Assembly: GCF_901000735.1 (NCBI RefSeq)
Contig: NC_081550.1
Location: forward strand, 4,830,112-4,894,111
Reading direction: 5' to 3'
Source of the DNA: Corylus avellana
Lineage: Eukaryota; Streptophyta; Magnoliopsida; Fagales; Betulaceae
Length of the DNA stretch: 64,000 nt
The notes beneath the pieces are model-generated. The model was not told the origin of the DNA and did not search any database. It worked only from the letters and a program-made list of their open reading frames with translations. Positions 11,352 through 23,698 of the stretch are shown here, one piece after another (position 1 is the first letter of the stretch; every line of letters begins with the position of its first letter). The position numbers and the translations under genes are program-made.

Positions 11352-11714
11352 GGTAAACTTCATTTAATCCCTTCGAAGTATCACTCTAATGATAATCTAT
11401 CATCTATACCATTAATTACGACAATTTATTCCTCAAATTACTAAAATAATGACAATGTGCCTTCCAATACTAGTAAAATGACAAAATTACCTTTATAAAA
11501 TTTTCAATAAGACAAAAATACTTTTAAAAATTTGAAAGAAAATTAAATTTTAATATTTTTATTTTTATTTTAGTAAGAATAATTTCGTCATTTTTTAAAA
11601 ATTAGAGGTACATTGTTATTATTTTAGTAGTGAGGATAAATTGTCGCAATTGATAGTTTAAGGGGTAAATTGTTATTGAAGTGGTAGTTTAAGAAGGTTA
11701 AGTGGACTTTACCC
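11352..11714. mobile_element. Foldback MITE of about 360 bp
   Basis: The left part (GGTAAACTTCATTTAA, later CGACAATTTATTCCTCA) and the reverse complement of the right part (GGGTAAAGTCCACTTAA, later CGACAATTTATCCTCA) match in order, giving long inverted arms. There is no coding capacity. I could not settle the target-site duplication, so the superfamily is open. Confidence 0.65.
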
Positions 11715-12225
11715 TTATAAATATATTGTCACATTATTTACAAATTTAGAATAAAATAAAATAAATTTAGACCCAGATAATTCTTCTTAATTTCAAGTGA
11801 AATAAAGAGTACCCAATTCTGCCACAGAGTAGTCTCTTGCTCTAAAATCATAAAACTAACAATTCTCTGCCTGCCATTTTGTCTATAAACAGTCATGATA
11901 AAGACAGTAGTGGTTCTTAGACTGTATATCATTCTCATCAGCTATCATTGATAATTATCACTTCCCATGAATTGGACAATTCTATAACAACTGCACTGAA
12001 ATTAACTCTGAATGGTGCCTCCACATTGTATGTTCCAAGAAAAGGGTCACCAGGCCAAACTCAAGAATTATGAAACAATTATATGAAACACAAGTATAAT
12101 CTGATGCAACAAATGCACAGATTTGAGCACAGTAAAGCCGATATACTTTATTAACTCATCCAAAGATCCAGAAGTATTTGTGTACTACTCATCATCACTT
12201 TTTTTTACTGCTCATCACATTAACT

Positions 12226-15200
12226 TCAGTCCTGGACTTCAGGCTTCTTTGCACTAGCTTTAAGGTACCATCCAAGAGAAGCAAACACGGTGATTGTACC
12301 GGCTACAACTGCATAGTTCCGGTACTTGTCAGTGGACACTTTTTCAGATGATGTTCCAGCTGTTGAGGATGAGCTGGTTGGTTTGGCATCAGTGACTGAT
12401 CCTCCGGCGCTTGTGGCAGGTGTTTCTTCTGGTTTAGGACCCTGGGAACATTCAACTCATTAAGCATTACTTTCAGGGATAACTATATAAGGATCTCAAG
12501 CTAATTAAGTTTCCAAAGAGAGAGAGTGGAATAGATGAATCAATGCTAGAGGCTTGAACATGAGTCAAAATGGAAGTTGGAAAGACAGACTACCTTGATA
12601 ATCCAATTCATATTAAAATTACCAACAGTCCAGATTGATTTTAATTGAAATGGGCCTTTAATGTATTAATTAAGATAGTTCAGTCCAGTCGACACAGAAT
12701 TAGAAAAGGTTAGGACTTTAAGTTCTGAGTCAATCAACCAAACACCGGAAAACCAAACAAATCAACCAAATTTTGGAACAGTAGCTGAGAGAGCAAACAG
12801 TATATAGAAAACCAAATGGCCTAGCAATACAGGTGTTGAATATAATCTCATTTCTCTTTCTTAAACAAGCTTCATTAAGCAAGATTTTAAGTATCAAGTA
12901 ACCGTTGGAGAATAATGAGACTTGCCCACCAAAAGTATGATTAAGAAAATTTAAGTTCAAAATGCAAGATCTTCAATAAAACTGTGCAATGCATATATGA
13001 GATAACATACCAAAGTCTAAAGACACATGCAAACAGCCAAATTATACTTTGTTCATACCTTCCGTGCAAGCTTCTCCAACTTCTCTTGCTCCATTTTCTG
13101 CATTATTACAAAAGATCTATTTAAGACATTGACATGAAAGCACCAGATGACTCATGACAGCAAACGTCTAAGCAGAGAGAGAGAGAGTGATCATTGAAAA
13201 GTTCTCGGGATTACTAACGCATGCAGATGACTCAGACGTGATTGGTTGACACTCATGCAATCAATAGATATATTCAGATGACTCATGACAGCAAACATCT
13301 AAGCACAGAGAGAGAGTGATCATTGAAAAGTTCTTCGGGTGAGTAACACATGGGTCAAAGTTCGATATTCTGTGTCTCTAGAACTCTTTTTACTAACACG
13401 ACTTCGACCCCACTTCATATTCAAATCTGGATGATCTTTGGACTATTCTTTTTGCCAGGCGAATCCTACTGACACGCTATGATGACATGGTATGCACTTT
13501 AATTCATACTCTCAAGATTCTCCAATTGAACAAGAGCTCAAGGCAAGGCTAATGAGGACTCTCTCATGGTAATCATACTCAAATGTGTTAAGTACAGATA
13601 GTAATATATGAGTTTTACCAGTATTTTAAACAGAGCTTATCTCTTCAAGTTTGTCAATCATTTGATTCATTCAGCAGTTTCAGGGATGTATAACTGCCAA
13701 GAAACATCCATTTTAACTTCTTATAGAAATAGAACATTGAACTAATTGGGCAAAACCAAATTACAGGTTACCAATGTGTACCATCCCCTTGCACCAAGGA
13801 CCTCCGATTTATTCATAATTTTCCACTAAAAGCTTTGCCTAATCAATGCTCAAAGGAATTACACAACTCCCACCAAATGAGCTTCATGTGCGTCTCATCA
13901 TCCATTTCCAATGAGATGCCGTTTCTCTATGCTAAAAGGATGTTTTCATGATTTTACGTGCAGAACATTCAGTTTCCTGGACAAACTATGTTAAACTCAT
14001 AATCAGGCAATTAAATTATCATCCACCAATCAATGGGGAAGGAAATCCAAGGAGCCAACAACTCCCAAAGAAATTTGTGCCTAGTTGCGGCTGATAATGA
14101 TTTTCTAACTTTTGAGAGGCAACCTATCTCCCCCCCCCTCCCCCCTTCTTTTTCTCTTTTTCTTCTTTCTCCGTCGGCACATGCACAGGCACAAGCATAC
14201 ATTTTGCAACATTTAGATAAAACTATGACACTTCAAATACCCTATGGTGGATATAAACAATAACAACAATAGTAAGTTTAAGGGTTGTTTGCAAAATCAA
14301 GATCTCTTGCACTTCTCCATACGGACTTCATCACCATTGTGATATACAATGATTACAACACAATTTTAATCTTCAAGACAAGTACTCTTAAGTTATTTTA
14401 CTAATTAAATAAATCATAGCAGCACCTTCCTACTGGTATCTGGTATTTCCATGTTCATCTCAGATCATTCAGCTTTTCTTTCTTTTTTTCTTTTTTTTTT
14501 TTCTTTTTTTTTGGGCTTATTTACAAATCCATATCCCATAAGTACAGGGTGCCGGGAAAGCTTTTCCATTCAATTTCTCATTTTTGGTTTAGGGACTATT
14601 ATATAAATTTTCAAACAGTGCCCATCCTCTTAACATGAAGTGCCTTGAAAACCATCTCGTGCTTAGAGATGGAAAAATTTGCTATTATAATTCACACAAG
14701 CAAGAGAAAGTTGACTCTACAAACCAAATCAGGTTAAGTTCTTATACATTCAAATTAAAAAGAAATATGCAACTGAAAAGGTTGAGTTCTTATACAAGTG
14801 CACTCACAACAAATCTCTCCCTCACTTGTGAGTTTCTTTCACATGACCCAACAACCACTTGCATGTGAGTTCTTTACACAAGAGTGTTACGCGTACTCTA
14901 AGAGCAGAGCCAACTCTTTTACCGGAGTCAAATCAAACGCGTCAAACCAAAACATTTGTATCAGCAATGAAAGCTAACCATAGCTCTAATACCAATTGTT
15001 AGGGAGAGAAACACCAAGGGAGCCAACAAATAATACATTAATATACATATTAGGACACCACTTCTAGTCCAAAAGCCTAAGCTAATAGGCTTGGTCCACT
15101 TATTAACTACTCACTCTCTTTATATTTTACAAATGTGAAACACAAACCTCATAAATGTAGTCACAACAAACATAGGATCTGCTTCAAACAAAATCCAGGA

Positions 15201-15947
15201 TTTAGCACAAAATTTAGTGATTTTATTTCAAAATGCTTCAGGTTTTGATACCATACCACTCTGAACAGAACAAAAATTTTGAAAGATATAAATAAATACA
15301 TCAAAGAAATCAAAAGTTTATGCGTGTCTAAATCAACCACTAGAGGCATGGACCTCCAGTGAAGTAGTAAGCCATAAAACTAACTATCAGAGTCTCACCA
15401 CCTCACAGAAAAAGGGAGAACAATAAAATAGATTTTCTTTTTCTTTTTTTCCCTTTTAAGTGCATCAAGCGCTTTCCTATGATTTCAGAACTTAAGCATA
15501 TCTCCTTCACATTAAATATTGTTGCATACAGCCACTAATAAAAAACTCTGCCAGAGAATTGTGGAGGATTTTTTAAGGACTCTAACCACTTACAAAAAAG
15601 AAAAAGAAAAAATTTACTCCAGATTGTATGGCAGATATAAAATAAATTTGAGTGAAATTCCATTTTATCAATATATACCAAACCCCAGATCTTGAAATGA
15701 ACATGACCAAATAAACTAATCAAAAAATCAAGATAATAACAAGGGGACTACAGAATAAAAGAGTATATCATCCATGTCACACAGCATGAAAGCAGTAAAA
15801 CAATTTCAAAAGAAAAGCATGAGAAAAATAGGACAATGGAGATACCTTAATGTAAACATTTTCTGCAGCTTTTTCCTCCTCACTAAGAACTTTGCCGCCA
15901 CTAGAAAACCTTCGAGATACAAATCTTGCAGCCATCCTTGTCGCCAT
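12226..15947 (-). CDS. Small mitochondrial membrane protein, At2g27730/IF1-like, three coding exons, 118 aa
   Basis: Coding exons (minus) are 15846-15947, 13059-13097 and 12226-12441; the frame closes at 119 codons. The N-terminus MATRMAARFVSRRFSSGGKV is Arg- and Ser-rich with no acidic residue, typical of a mitochondrial presequence. Next comes a charged helical stretch (LSEEEKAAENVYIKKMEQEK) resembling ATPase-inhibitor/IF1 helices. A Ser/Thr-rich linker follows, then one predicted membrane segment at about residues 90-107 (YAVVAGTITVFASLGWYL) and a short Lys-rich tail. The family is represented by Arabidopsis At2g27730, variously described as copper-binding or ATPase-inhibitor-like (from memory). 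Its role is not settled and I do not assign an activity. The first coding exon follows an acceptor (TTTATAG at about 15970), so the 5' UTR is split; see 17572-17650. Confidence 0.85.
13145..13351. repeat. Pair of direct repeats of about 80 bp in an intron
   Basis: The block AGATGACTCATGACAGCAAA through a GAGAGA run to GTGATCATTGAAAAGTTCT occurs at about 13145-13225 and again at about 13275-13351, nearly identical. They lie in the 2.7-kb second coding intron of the IF1-like gene. Confidence 0.7.
14983..15171 (-). mobile_element. LTR/TRIM remnant with initiator-Met primer-binding site
   Basis: On the minus strand TGGTATTAGAGC (14983-14994) differs by one base from TGGTATCAGAGC, the complement of plant initiator Met-tRNA used as primer-binding site. 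It sits two bases from a sequence ending CA (boundary at 14997), as in an LTR followed by its primer site. The putative LTR would extend to about 15171. Its small size suggests a terminal-repeat retrotransposon in miniature; the second LTR was not found. Confidence 0.5.
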
Positions 15948-16560
15948 TGCAATTGGATTATTTTCCTATAAATGAGACAAGGTGGGATAAAATAACACAA
16001 TAAATCCAACACAACTTTACCCATACAATCAAATGATACAACAAAACCAGACTCTAGATCCCTTCACTAAAGTTGTAAAATAGTGCTCAAACTGCACATT
16101 TGATTTTTTTTAACTTTTTGAAAGTTCCTTTTCTACACTGTGTTGGAAGAAAATAAAAAGGCGGAGGATTGAGGGGATGGGAGAGAGCAAGAGAGAGAGA
16201 GAGAAAGAAAGAACTTTCCATATCAGATATCTGGTCCATCCCACAGGTGGGTTAAACAAATAGATGGTTAAGCAACAAACAAAAACGCCCCTCCTGCCCA
16301 AATGCAACCCTTACTTCATTTTCACCTCACTTCTTAATTCATGTTGGTAATTAAGCACTGCTATTTGGTTATGTAACATTCAGAGCACAACAATATTTAA
16401 CATAAAAATGCAGCTTTGGGCATAAAACGGAAAAATCACTTGCACCCTCATGGTCTCCACAACGTTTACCAACAGAAATTCTTAAGTCACAGAACTCACT
16501 AAATTGATAATTGGATATTAAAGGAGCTTTGGATTTTAATTAATATTTATTTTATTATTT

Positions 16561-16745
16561 TTGGTACATTGGAGGCCCACTGTGCCTATGGGCTACACTA
16601 TAGGTTATAACCCTTTCCTTCCCTTAAACCCCCCCTCCCTTAGTTTAAGTGAGACTCGAGTCACTCGATCCAGATCCCAGGTCCCTTGTACTTTACAAGC
16701 CAAGCCAACTAAACACACAATTACAACTACTTTAATACAAATGAT
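16561..16745. other. Unclassified GC-richer segment inside the IF1-like 5' UTR intron
   Basis: This stretch differs in composition from its AT-rich surroundings (C-rich runs, then GAGACTCGAGTCACTCGATC). It looks like inserted repeat DNA, but no ends were identified. Nothing else was recognised between 15971 and 17571 apart from simple repeats. Confidence 0.3.
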
Positions 16746-17571
16746 GAATGAAATAGCCTATTGACCTGAAGTCTCTACAAGGTGCATACTATTTTAGTAA
16801 ACATTACAGACAAAAAACTATGGTACTATGTAGAAGACTACTTAAAGAGTACCATTGTTTTTTGTTTCAAAAGAGTGTCATCGTTTCTCAGCTCCAAATG
16901 AAAACATTAAAAAAAAAAAAAAAATTAAAAACTAAAAACAAATTACTAAGCCTTAATGAATTTTGGCCAAACCAGCAAACATTTGTACTTTATACATTTC
17001 CATTGAATATCACTCTTCAAATAATTTTCTAGATATAACACCCAAATTTCAGGTGCATAAATTACTTTCCCCAAAGCTTAAAAAACAAAGCAAACCAAAA
17101 AGGAAGAAGAAGAAGAAGAAGCGATATCTAAATTTACTCAAAAACGATTACCATCAACGAAATAAACAAAAAGAACTAAAATAAACCCAGAACAATCTCT
17201 TTTACAACTGATGTTCCATTGCAACAAACGGAACCTCGTGTCAAGGATTTCTGGTGTAAGATTCCCAGCATTCTTTTCCTTTCCCACAAATCTAAGAGCT
17301 GGTATAGCATAGAAAACAAACCCAAATTCACCAAAAATGAAGCTAGCTAGCAACATCGACAGCATACAAGAAACGAAAACTAATTTCATAAATCACATCA
17401 ATATCACTTCTCTACATGTATGCACACATACAAGCATAAATATATATATACCCAAATTCACCGAAATGCTTATGTAAACGAACCCTAAAATCAGGACCAA
17501 ATAGCAACCAGCTAATACATATAGAAATGTTACATAAAATGGGAAAATGGGAAAAATCGCTAACCAAGCAA

Positions 17572-17650
17572 TTGCAGATTGACGGTGAGACTCACAAGAG
17601 ACGAAGAGACAGTGAAGGGTATAGAAGGAAATGAAATAGTGTGCTCAGGT
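17572..17650 (-). other. Probable non-coding first exon of the IF1-like gene
   Basis: A donor-like GTTAGCG follows CAATTGCTTG on the minus strand at about 17572, and an acceptor TTTATAG stands before the coding exon at about 15970. This would give a 5' UTR intron of about 1.6 kb, a common plant arrangement. It is inference from splice signals only. Confidence 0.45.
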
Positions 17651-17673
17651 GTATAGGCTTTGGGTGGGGTTTA

Positions 17674-17679
17674 CACGTG
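17674..17679 (-). promoter_or_regulatory. G-box (CACGTG)
   Basis: The palindromic CACGTG within ACACGTGG lies just upstream of the proposed first exon of the IF1-like gene. It is the core of ABRE/G-box sites bound by plant bZIP and bHLH factors. Function is not shown. Confidence 0.4.
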
Positions 17680-17759
17680 GGTCCGCTTGGAATGAATTGC
17701 TCGGAGGGAAAGCTATCCACCGTCCGATTTACGAAAAGGATTGATTCGTGTGCTTTTTT

Positions 17760-18656
17760 AGATTCTATCTTTTAGATGTCAATTTTAAGGGAAATATTAG
17801 GTATTTCTTTTTTTTCTTTTTTTTTTTTTTGTTCTAGATGAATATTATTTTTTTAATAATTAGGTAAAAAAAATAACAAAAATGTTATATACTCTAATGG
17901 TATTCTCCTAATATTCTTCTGAGCCTACGTAGATATTATTTTTCTAAAAATTGAGTGATAAAAAATAAGTGTGACTTCCTTTCTTGCTTTTTTTTAAAAA
18001 ATAATAATATTAGGAGAATACTCTCATCCTCTCTCTAACTTTTAGTGAATTAATATATTGAATTTACAAAGAATTTAAATATACGAATTTTATTTATTTT
18101 TCCTCTAATTAAATAATAAAAATAACTTAAAAACACAATATGTCTTTCTCATTAATTATTGGCCACAAAATTCAAAGTTTAAAGTTACGAGAATTAATGT
18201 GGTTCGCCTAAGTTTACACATCAAACAATTTTCATTGCTACATTTTTTCTTGATCATTTGATTGTATAGAAGACTCTATTTATATAAAAAGAGTCTGAAA
18301 GTAACATTTTTTTTTATTTCTACATTAACAATCACCATTTTATAATTCTTGTCACTTAAATTTTAACTATTATCTATTGAATTCTTGTACCTCTTGTCTT
18401 AATACTCTTGATCATAGGAAAATATAACATTGTATTCCTATGATGATGCATTTATCTAGGAATGTCGAAGAAATTGATGAGAAAGGAGAAACCATTGGAA
18501 GTTGCCCAAAGGTGGAAGATCACATGTAAAGATTCCGCGTGGAAGTTGCCAACAATTTTTTCATTTTTCTTTCTCCAACGCGTATGTGTTTTATGGTGCA
18601 ATGGGCCATGCATCGACTTCAATATATTTTCAGCTTTCTTGCTTTTACTAATGCGT
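17760..18656. other. AT-rich spacer between two divergent genes
   Basis: Homopolymer T runs and AT-rich repeats. A short open frame at 18462-18674 has no recognisable domain. This spacer contains the presumed upstream region of the TNL gene. Confidence 0.5.
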
Positions 18657-18677
18657 GTATATATATATATATAATAT
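18657..18677 (+). promoter_or_regulatory. TATA-rich core promoter of the TNL gene
   Basis: A run of TATATATA lies about 90-110 bases before the ATG at 18766 and is the best TATA candidate for the receptor gene. The run is also a microsatellite and may vary in length. Confidence 0.4.
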
Positions 18678-18765
18678 GACCAAGTTGTCCTATTATTATT
18701 ATTATTATATGAGCGACATTATTTAACTTAAGGAGAGTGATTACTCTAATTGTCTCTGAAGCACA

Positions 18766-21700
18766 ATGTCTTCTTTCATGGCCTCTTCTTCATCCTCTTC
18801 TTCTTTCACCCGTCGATGGCCTTACGATGTATTTTTGAGCTTTTTCAGAGGCCAAGATAACTGCAACAATTTTACTGCTCATCTATTCAAAGCTTTGTGT
18901 GAAGCGAGAATCTATACCTACATGGATGACAAACTTAGAGAAGGAGAGGGAATTTCACCAGAATTTCTCAAAGCCATTAAAGAGTCAAGGACTTCCATCG
19001 TTGTACTCTCTACAAACTATGCATCGTCCACGTGGTGCTTGGAGGAGTTGGTGAAGATCCTTGAGTGTAGAGAAACAAAGCAACAAATCGTTCTACCTGT
19101 GTTTTATAAAGTAAATCCATCAGACGTACGACATCAAATAAAGAGTTTTGGCGAAACATTAGCTAAACATGAACACGGATTCAACAAGGATACTTTGCAT
19201 AGCTGGAAGGCATCCCTGAATAAAGTGGCCAATTTGTCAGGATGGCATTTGAAGAACAGGTATTTCCATTTACGCATATAATGATATATATTGAACAAGT
19301 ATTTACTTTCTATCCACTAAAGCTAACATGGCGTGGTCTCCAAATTAATCAAATATTATGAAGAATCACGCCACATCAATTGTGGTATATATATAAACTT
19401 TTCTCTTAGGTATGCATCTTGGACCATAAATCTGATCAGTGTGTTTTGTTATTTTTTGTCTCATATAGTTTTGGGTAATTCAATAAATTCAGTAGATTAA
19501 AAATGCGATTTAATGTAAGGATATTTTAAGCTACCTAAATTGGTGAGGACATGGTACCAACCAACATTATTTGATATTTATGATTTTTTTTTTTTTGTAT
19601 TTCATGGAAATCATAGTGAATTAGAAAAAACTTTTGGTTGAAGCATTTAATATGATACTAACACATTAATTTCTTTATAAAATTCATTGAATTTCATGCA
19701 TGTGCAGTAAAGACTATGAAAAGTATTAGTCTAATTAAGGGAGGACTTGCAATTAATCCACAGGAGGATTGAGATATAGGAAGGAAAAATCATATCATAT
19801 TTTATTGCCTACCATTCTCATTTGTTGCAAGAGAAAGAAGAAAATTGTAAGTATCTATTTTCATGTGAATACTCCAACTCATCAAATGCTTTTTTTTTTT
19901 TTTTTTTTGCAGTGCTTGGAATGAATCTAAATTTATTCAGGAAATTGTTCAAGTGGTCTCAAGAATAGTGAGTCATACATATTTAAACGTTGCCAAGTAT
20001 CCAATTGGAATAGAGTCTCATGTTTATGACATCAATATGCTTTTAAATATTGGGATGAATGACAGACGCATGGTAGGAATCTTTGGAATTGGTGGAATTG
20101 GTAAGACAACGATGGCTAGAGCGGTCTATAACTCAATTGCTTATCAGTTTAAAGATAGTTGTTTTCTTGCAAACGTTAGAGAAACTTCTAAGCAAGAATG
20201 TGGTCTAGTCCAATTGCAAGAGACACTTCTTTCTGAGATCCTATGCAACTCAATTTTGAAGGTTGGCACTATTGATCGAGGAATCAATGTCATAAAGGAA
20301 AGGCTTCGTTGTAGAAAGGTTCTTTTAGTTCTTGATGATGTGGATCAGTTGGTCCAATTAGAAACATTATCTGGAGAAAATAATTGGTTTGGTTTAGGAA
20401 GTAGAATCATTATAACAACAAGAGATGAACACTTACTAATTAAGCATAAAGTTGATTTAAGACACAAAATGAATGAATTGGATCACAATGAAGCTCTCCA
20501 GCTCTTTAGTCAACACGCCTTCCAAAGTGACAAACCTAATGATGATTTTGTGGAACTCACAGAACATGCATTACGTTATGCTGGAGGCCTCCCATTAGCT
20601 TTAACAGTGCTAGGTTCTGATCTATATGGTAAAGATATACAGTATTGGAAAAGTGCATTGGAAAAGTACAAAAGAATTCCTGAGAAAAATATTTCAGAAA
20701 AACTTAAAATAAGTTATGATGGATTAGTGGAAAGTGAGCAGAATATTTTCCTTGACATTGCGTGTTTCTTCAAAGGGAAGGATGCAAAATATGTCACCAA
20801 CATACTCAACAGTTGTGGTTTCTCTCCAGATATTGGTATTAAAGTGCTTATGGATAAGTCTCTCATAACTATTGATGAGTCTAATAGATTGCTCATGCAT
20901 GACTTGTTGCAAGACATGGGCAGAGAAATTGTTCATCAAGAATCACCCAAAGAGCCTGGCAAACGCAGTAGGTTGTGGTTTCATGAAGACGTTCGTTATG
21001 TACTAGAAGAAAATATGGTAAGACTCACATCAAAAAATTATTTTAATTTTACATTTGTAAAAATGAAGGGAGAAATACACATACACATGAGCATACACGC
21101 TTGCGTGTGGACACACACCCATACACAATGCACATACACAACACAACCATTTGATCAATCTTCACAAAAGAAACAAAATGTGTTTTTCAAGCTGAGCCGT
21201 TTCAGTAAAATTTCCTCCCAAACAAATTTTGTCTGCTAATTTAACAGATTTTGTTAGTGTGACACTTACTTAAATATGAGACGTGTCACAATTTTATTAG
21301 TTCTAATATTTCACGCTATTGGAATCTGTTAAGCCAGTTGACAGAATTTAGTTGTAGAAACTAAATTATTTTTTTGACATACTCCAGAGACCTTTGAGCT
21401 CATTTTGATATTTTTTTTGGCATACTCCAGAGACCTCTGAGCTCATTTTGATACCATAAGGAGTTAGTAGTAAATTAAGTAAACCACATGGACTGATTTT
21501 GCATTTTCCCTATATATATATATATATATTGAAAGAGAGAGAGAGAGAGAGAGAATTATAATTCTAGAAAATTGTAAAATATGAAGAAGTTTATGTTTTG
21601 ATTTTGTTAACACACTTATGCATTGTCTTATTAGGGAACAAACAAAATTGAAGGCATATTAATAAATTTGCCTGAACAAGACTTGATATGCTTAAGCTCC

Positions 21701-23698
21701 AAAGCCTTCATGAAGATGAAAATGCTCAGATTGTTTATAAATCATAATGCATGCTTTTATGGAAGGCCCACTTATCTCTCTAATGAGCTACGATTGCTTG
21801 ATTGGCCTAGATGTCCTCTACAATCTTTGCCATCCAATTTTCATGGAAAGAAACTCGTTGTTTTTAAAATAGATAATAGTCCCTTGAAAGAACTGAAGCA
21901 TGGATTCAAGGTACAACTACTATTTTCTACATTTATTTCTTTTAGATTATGTTGTGAACTTCTTTAAAGCTAATTTCTCCCTTCTTTTCTTTCCAGAATT
22001 TACAAAACATGAGGATTATGGCACTCACCAAGTGCAATTTCTTGACAAAAATACCTAATGTTTCAGAGATTCCAAATTTAGAAGAGTTTACTCTTTCTGA
22101 ATGTAACAATTTAGTTGAGGTTCATGACTCTCTCGGATTCCTTGATAAGCTTTCTTATTTGGCAGTTCGCTTATGCTCTAACCTTATCAATTTGCCAAGA
22201 AGCCTCAAATTGAGATCTCTAGAAATGCTTTTCCTTGAGGGATGCTCAAGTCTTCAGAAGTTTCCTGAAATTGAGATTAAAATGGAATGCTTAAGGGACA
22301 TTACATTAAATAACACAGCCATAAAAGAATTGCCTTCATCCATTGGATATCTGACTGGACTTCGCCAATTATATCTAAGAGATTGTAAAAACCTTATGCG
22401 TCTTCCAAGTAGCATTATTCAATTGCAACATCTAGAGATTCTCTCTCTCGCAAATTGTTCGGAACATGTTGAGCTTCCAACAAAGATCAAGGATGAAAGA
22501 CAGTCCATGCCCTCATATGTGTCTGTGAAGGGATCTGAAATTTCATCAAGTACAGAATTATTATCATTGCCACTTCCAACAAATTCAAGCATATTAAATG
22601 ATGGTTGCTCCTCAATAGGGTTTCCGGCACTGACACATTTGGATCTTGAAGATTGTCATATATCAAAATCAGATTTTCTTGCGACACTTAATTGTTCTTC
22701 CACTTTAGAACATTTATTTCTATCAAGGAGTGATATTATTTGTCTTCCTGCTTGCATCAGAAGTCTTGTTGGATTGAAGTCCCTTCGATTGGAAGATTGC
22801 AAGCAGCTTCAAGAAATTTTAGAACTTCCACCAAATATAGAAGATATAGATGCTAGTGGATGTGTTTCATTGGAAAATTTTCCTGAAGTATCAAAAATAT
22901 ATCAATTCAATACAAGCAAGTTACAAGCTTTAGAATGGATTGACTTGTCCAGATGCTACAAAATGCTTGTGAATATGGGGAACCAAGTAGCAAATCCTTC
23001 ATGGGATGAGGTATATGTCTCTCTCTTCTATGTGTTTCTATGTGCCTTGGTTATATTGCTGCAAATTCATAATATTTTTTTAACAGGGACATCTTAAGGA
23101 CCACGTTGGTGGCATTATATTTCCGGGAAATAAGATTCCAAACTGGTTCAACTATTGTAACGAGACTTCAAATAGTAAGTCATGTGAAATAGACATTACT
23201 GGGCACCTGCATTTGAATGAGATTAAAGGAATTGTTGTTTGTGTTGTTATGGGAACCAAACCTCTAATCTCCTCAGAAGACCCCACTACTTATATCCGTG
23301 TTAACATCATTAATGAAGGCGTCTCAACTCTTATTGGAGACAGAGGACTTAATTTCATAGGCTCAGATCATGTATGGTTGGAGTACTTCGTTTTAGAATC
23401 TTCTGAATTAAAGGGAGACAATCTGCGAGTTAAGTTTTATAGTCCTTCAGATTCAGTGCTATTTAAAAGTTGCGGAGCCCATCTAATACACAGGCATGAA
23501 GAGAAAGCAAATGATCATCCAGGTGTGCTCCATGAGGATATTAATTACCATTTGGATGTACCCAATGAAGAAATTCAAAATTCAGTAACATATGGTATTC
23601 AACTTTCTAAGAGGCGCCGTGACGATGAAGATCACAACTTGGATTCCAATTGGTACCCACAACAGAAGAGGCATTCCTCGGATAACTCCCAACACTAA
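18766..23698 (+). CDS. TIR-NBS-LRR immune receptor with C-JID, five exons, 1166 aa
   Basis: Exons 18766-19259, 19913-21017, 21635-21910, 21997-23010 and 23087-23698 join in frame to 1167 codons. Exon 1 is the TIR domain: DVFLSFFRGQD at residues 21-31 and the NADase Glu94 in SSTWCLEELVKIL. Exon 2 is the NB-ARC domain: P-loop GIGGIGKTT (223-231), kinase 2 LLVLDDVD (302-309), RNBS-B GSRIIITTRD (327-336), GLPLA (390-394) and MHD (493-495, LLMHDLLQDMGREIV). Exons 3-4 carry the leucine-rich repeats and exon 5 the post-LRR C-JID domain (IIFPGNKIPNWFNYC). Family knowledge: such receptors sense a pathogen effector, oligomerise, and the TIR enzyme makes nucleotide signals read by EDS1 complexes and helper NLRs. 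All motifs are present, so it is likely functional. Oddity: the usual box-1 SFRGED is SFFRGQD, one residue longer. The C-terminus has a basic KRRR stretch that could be a nuclear signal. The effector recognised cannot be inferred. Confidence 0.95.
21376..21453. repeat. 43-bp-period direct duplication and nearby microsatellites in TNL intron 2
   Basis: CATACTCCAGAGACCTYTGA and GCTCATTTTGATA occur twice (21376-21410 and 21419-21453). Further on the intron holds a (TA)n then (GA)n tract at about 21511-21554. These are simple repeats inside the intron between the NBS and LRR exons. Confidence 0.7.
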
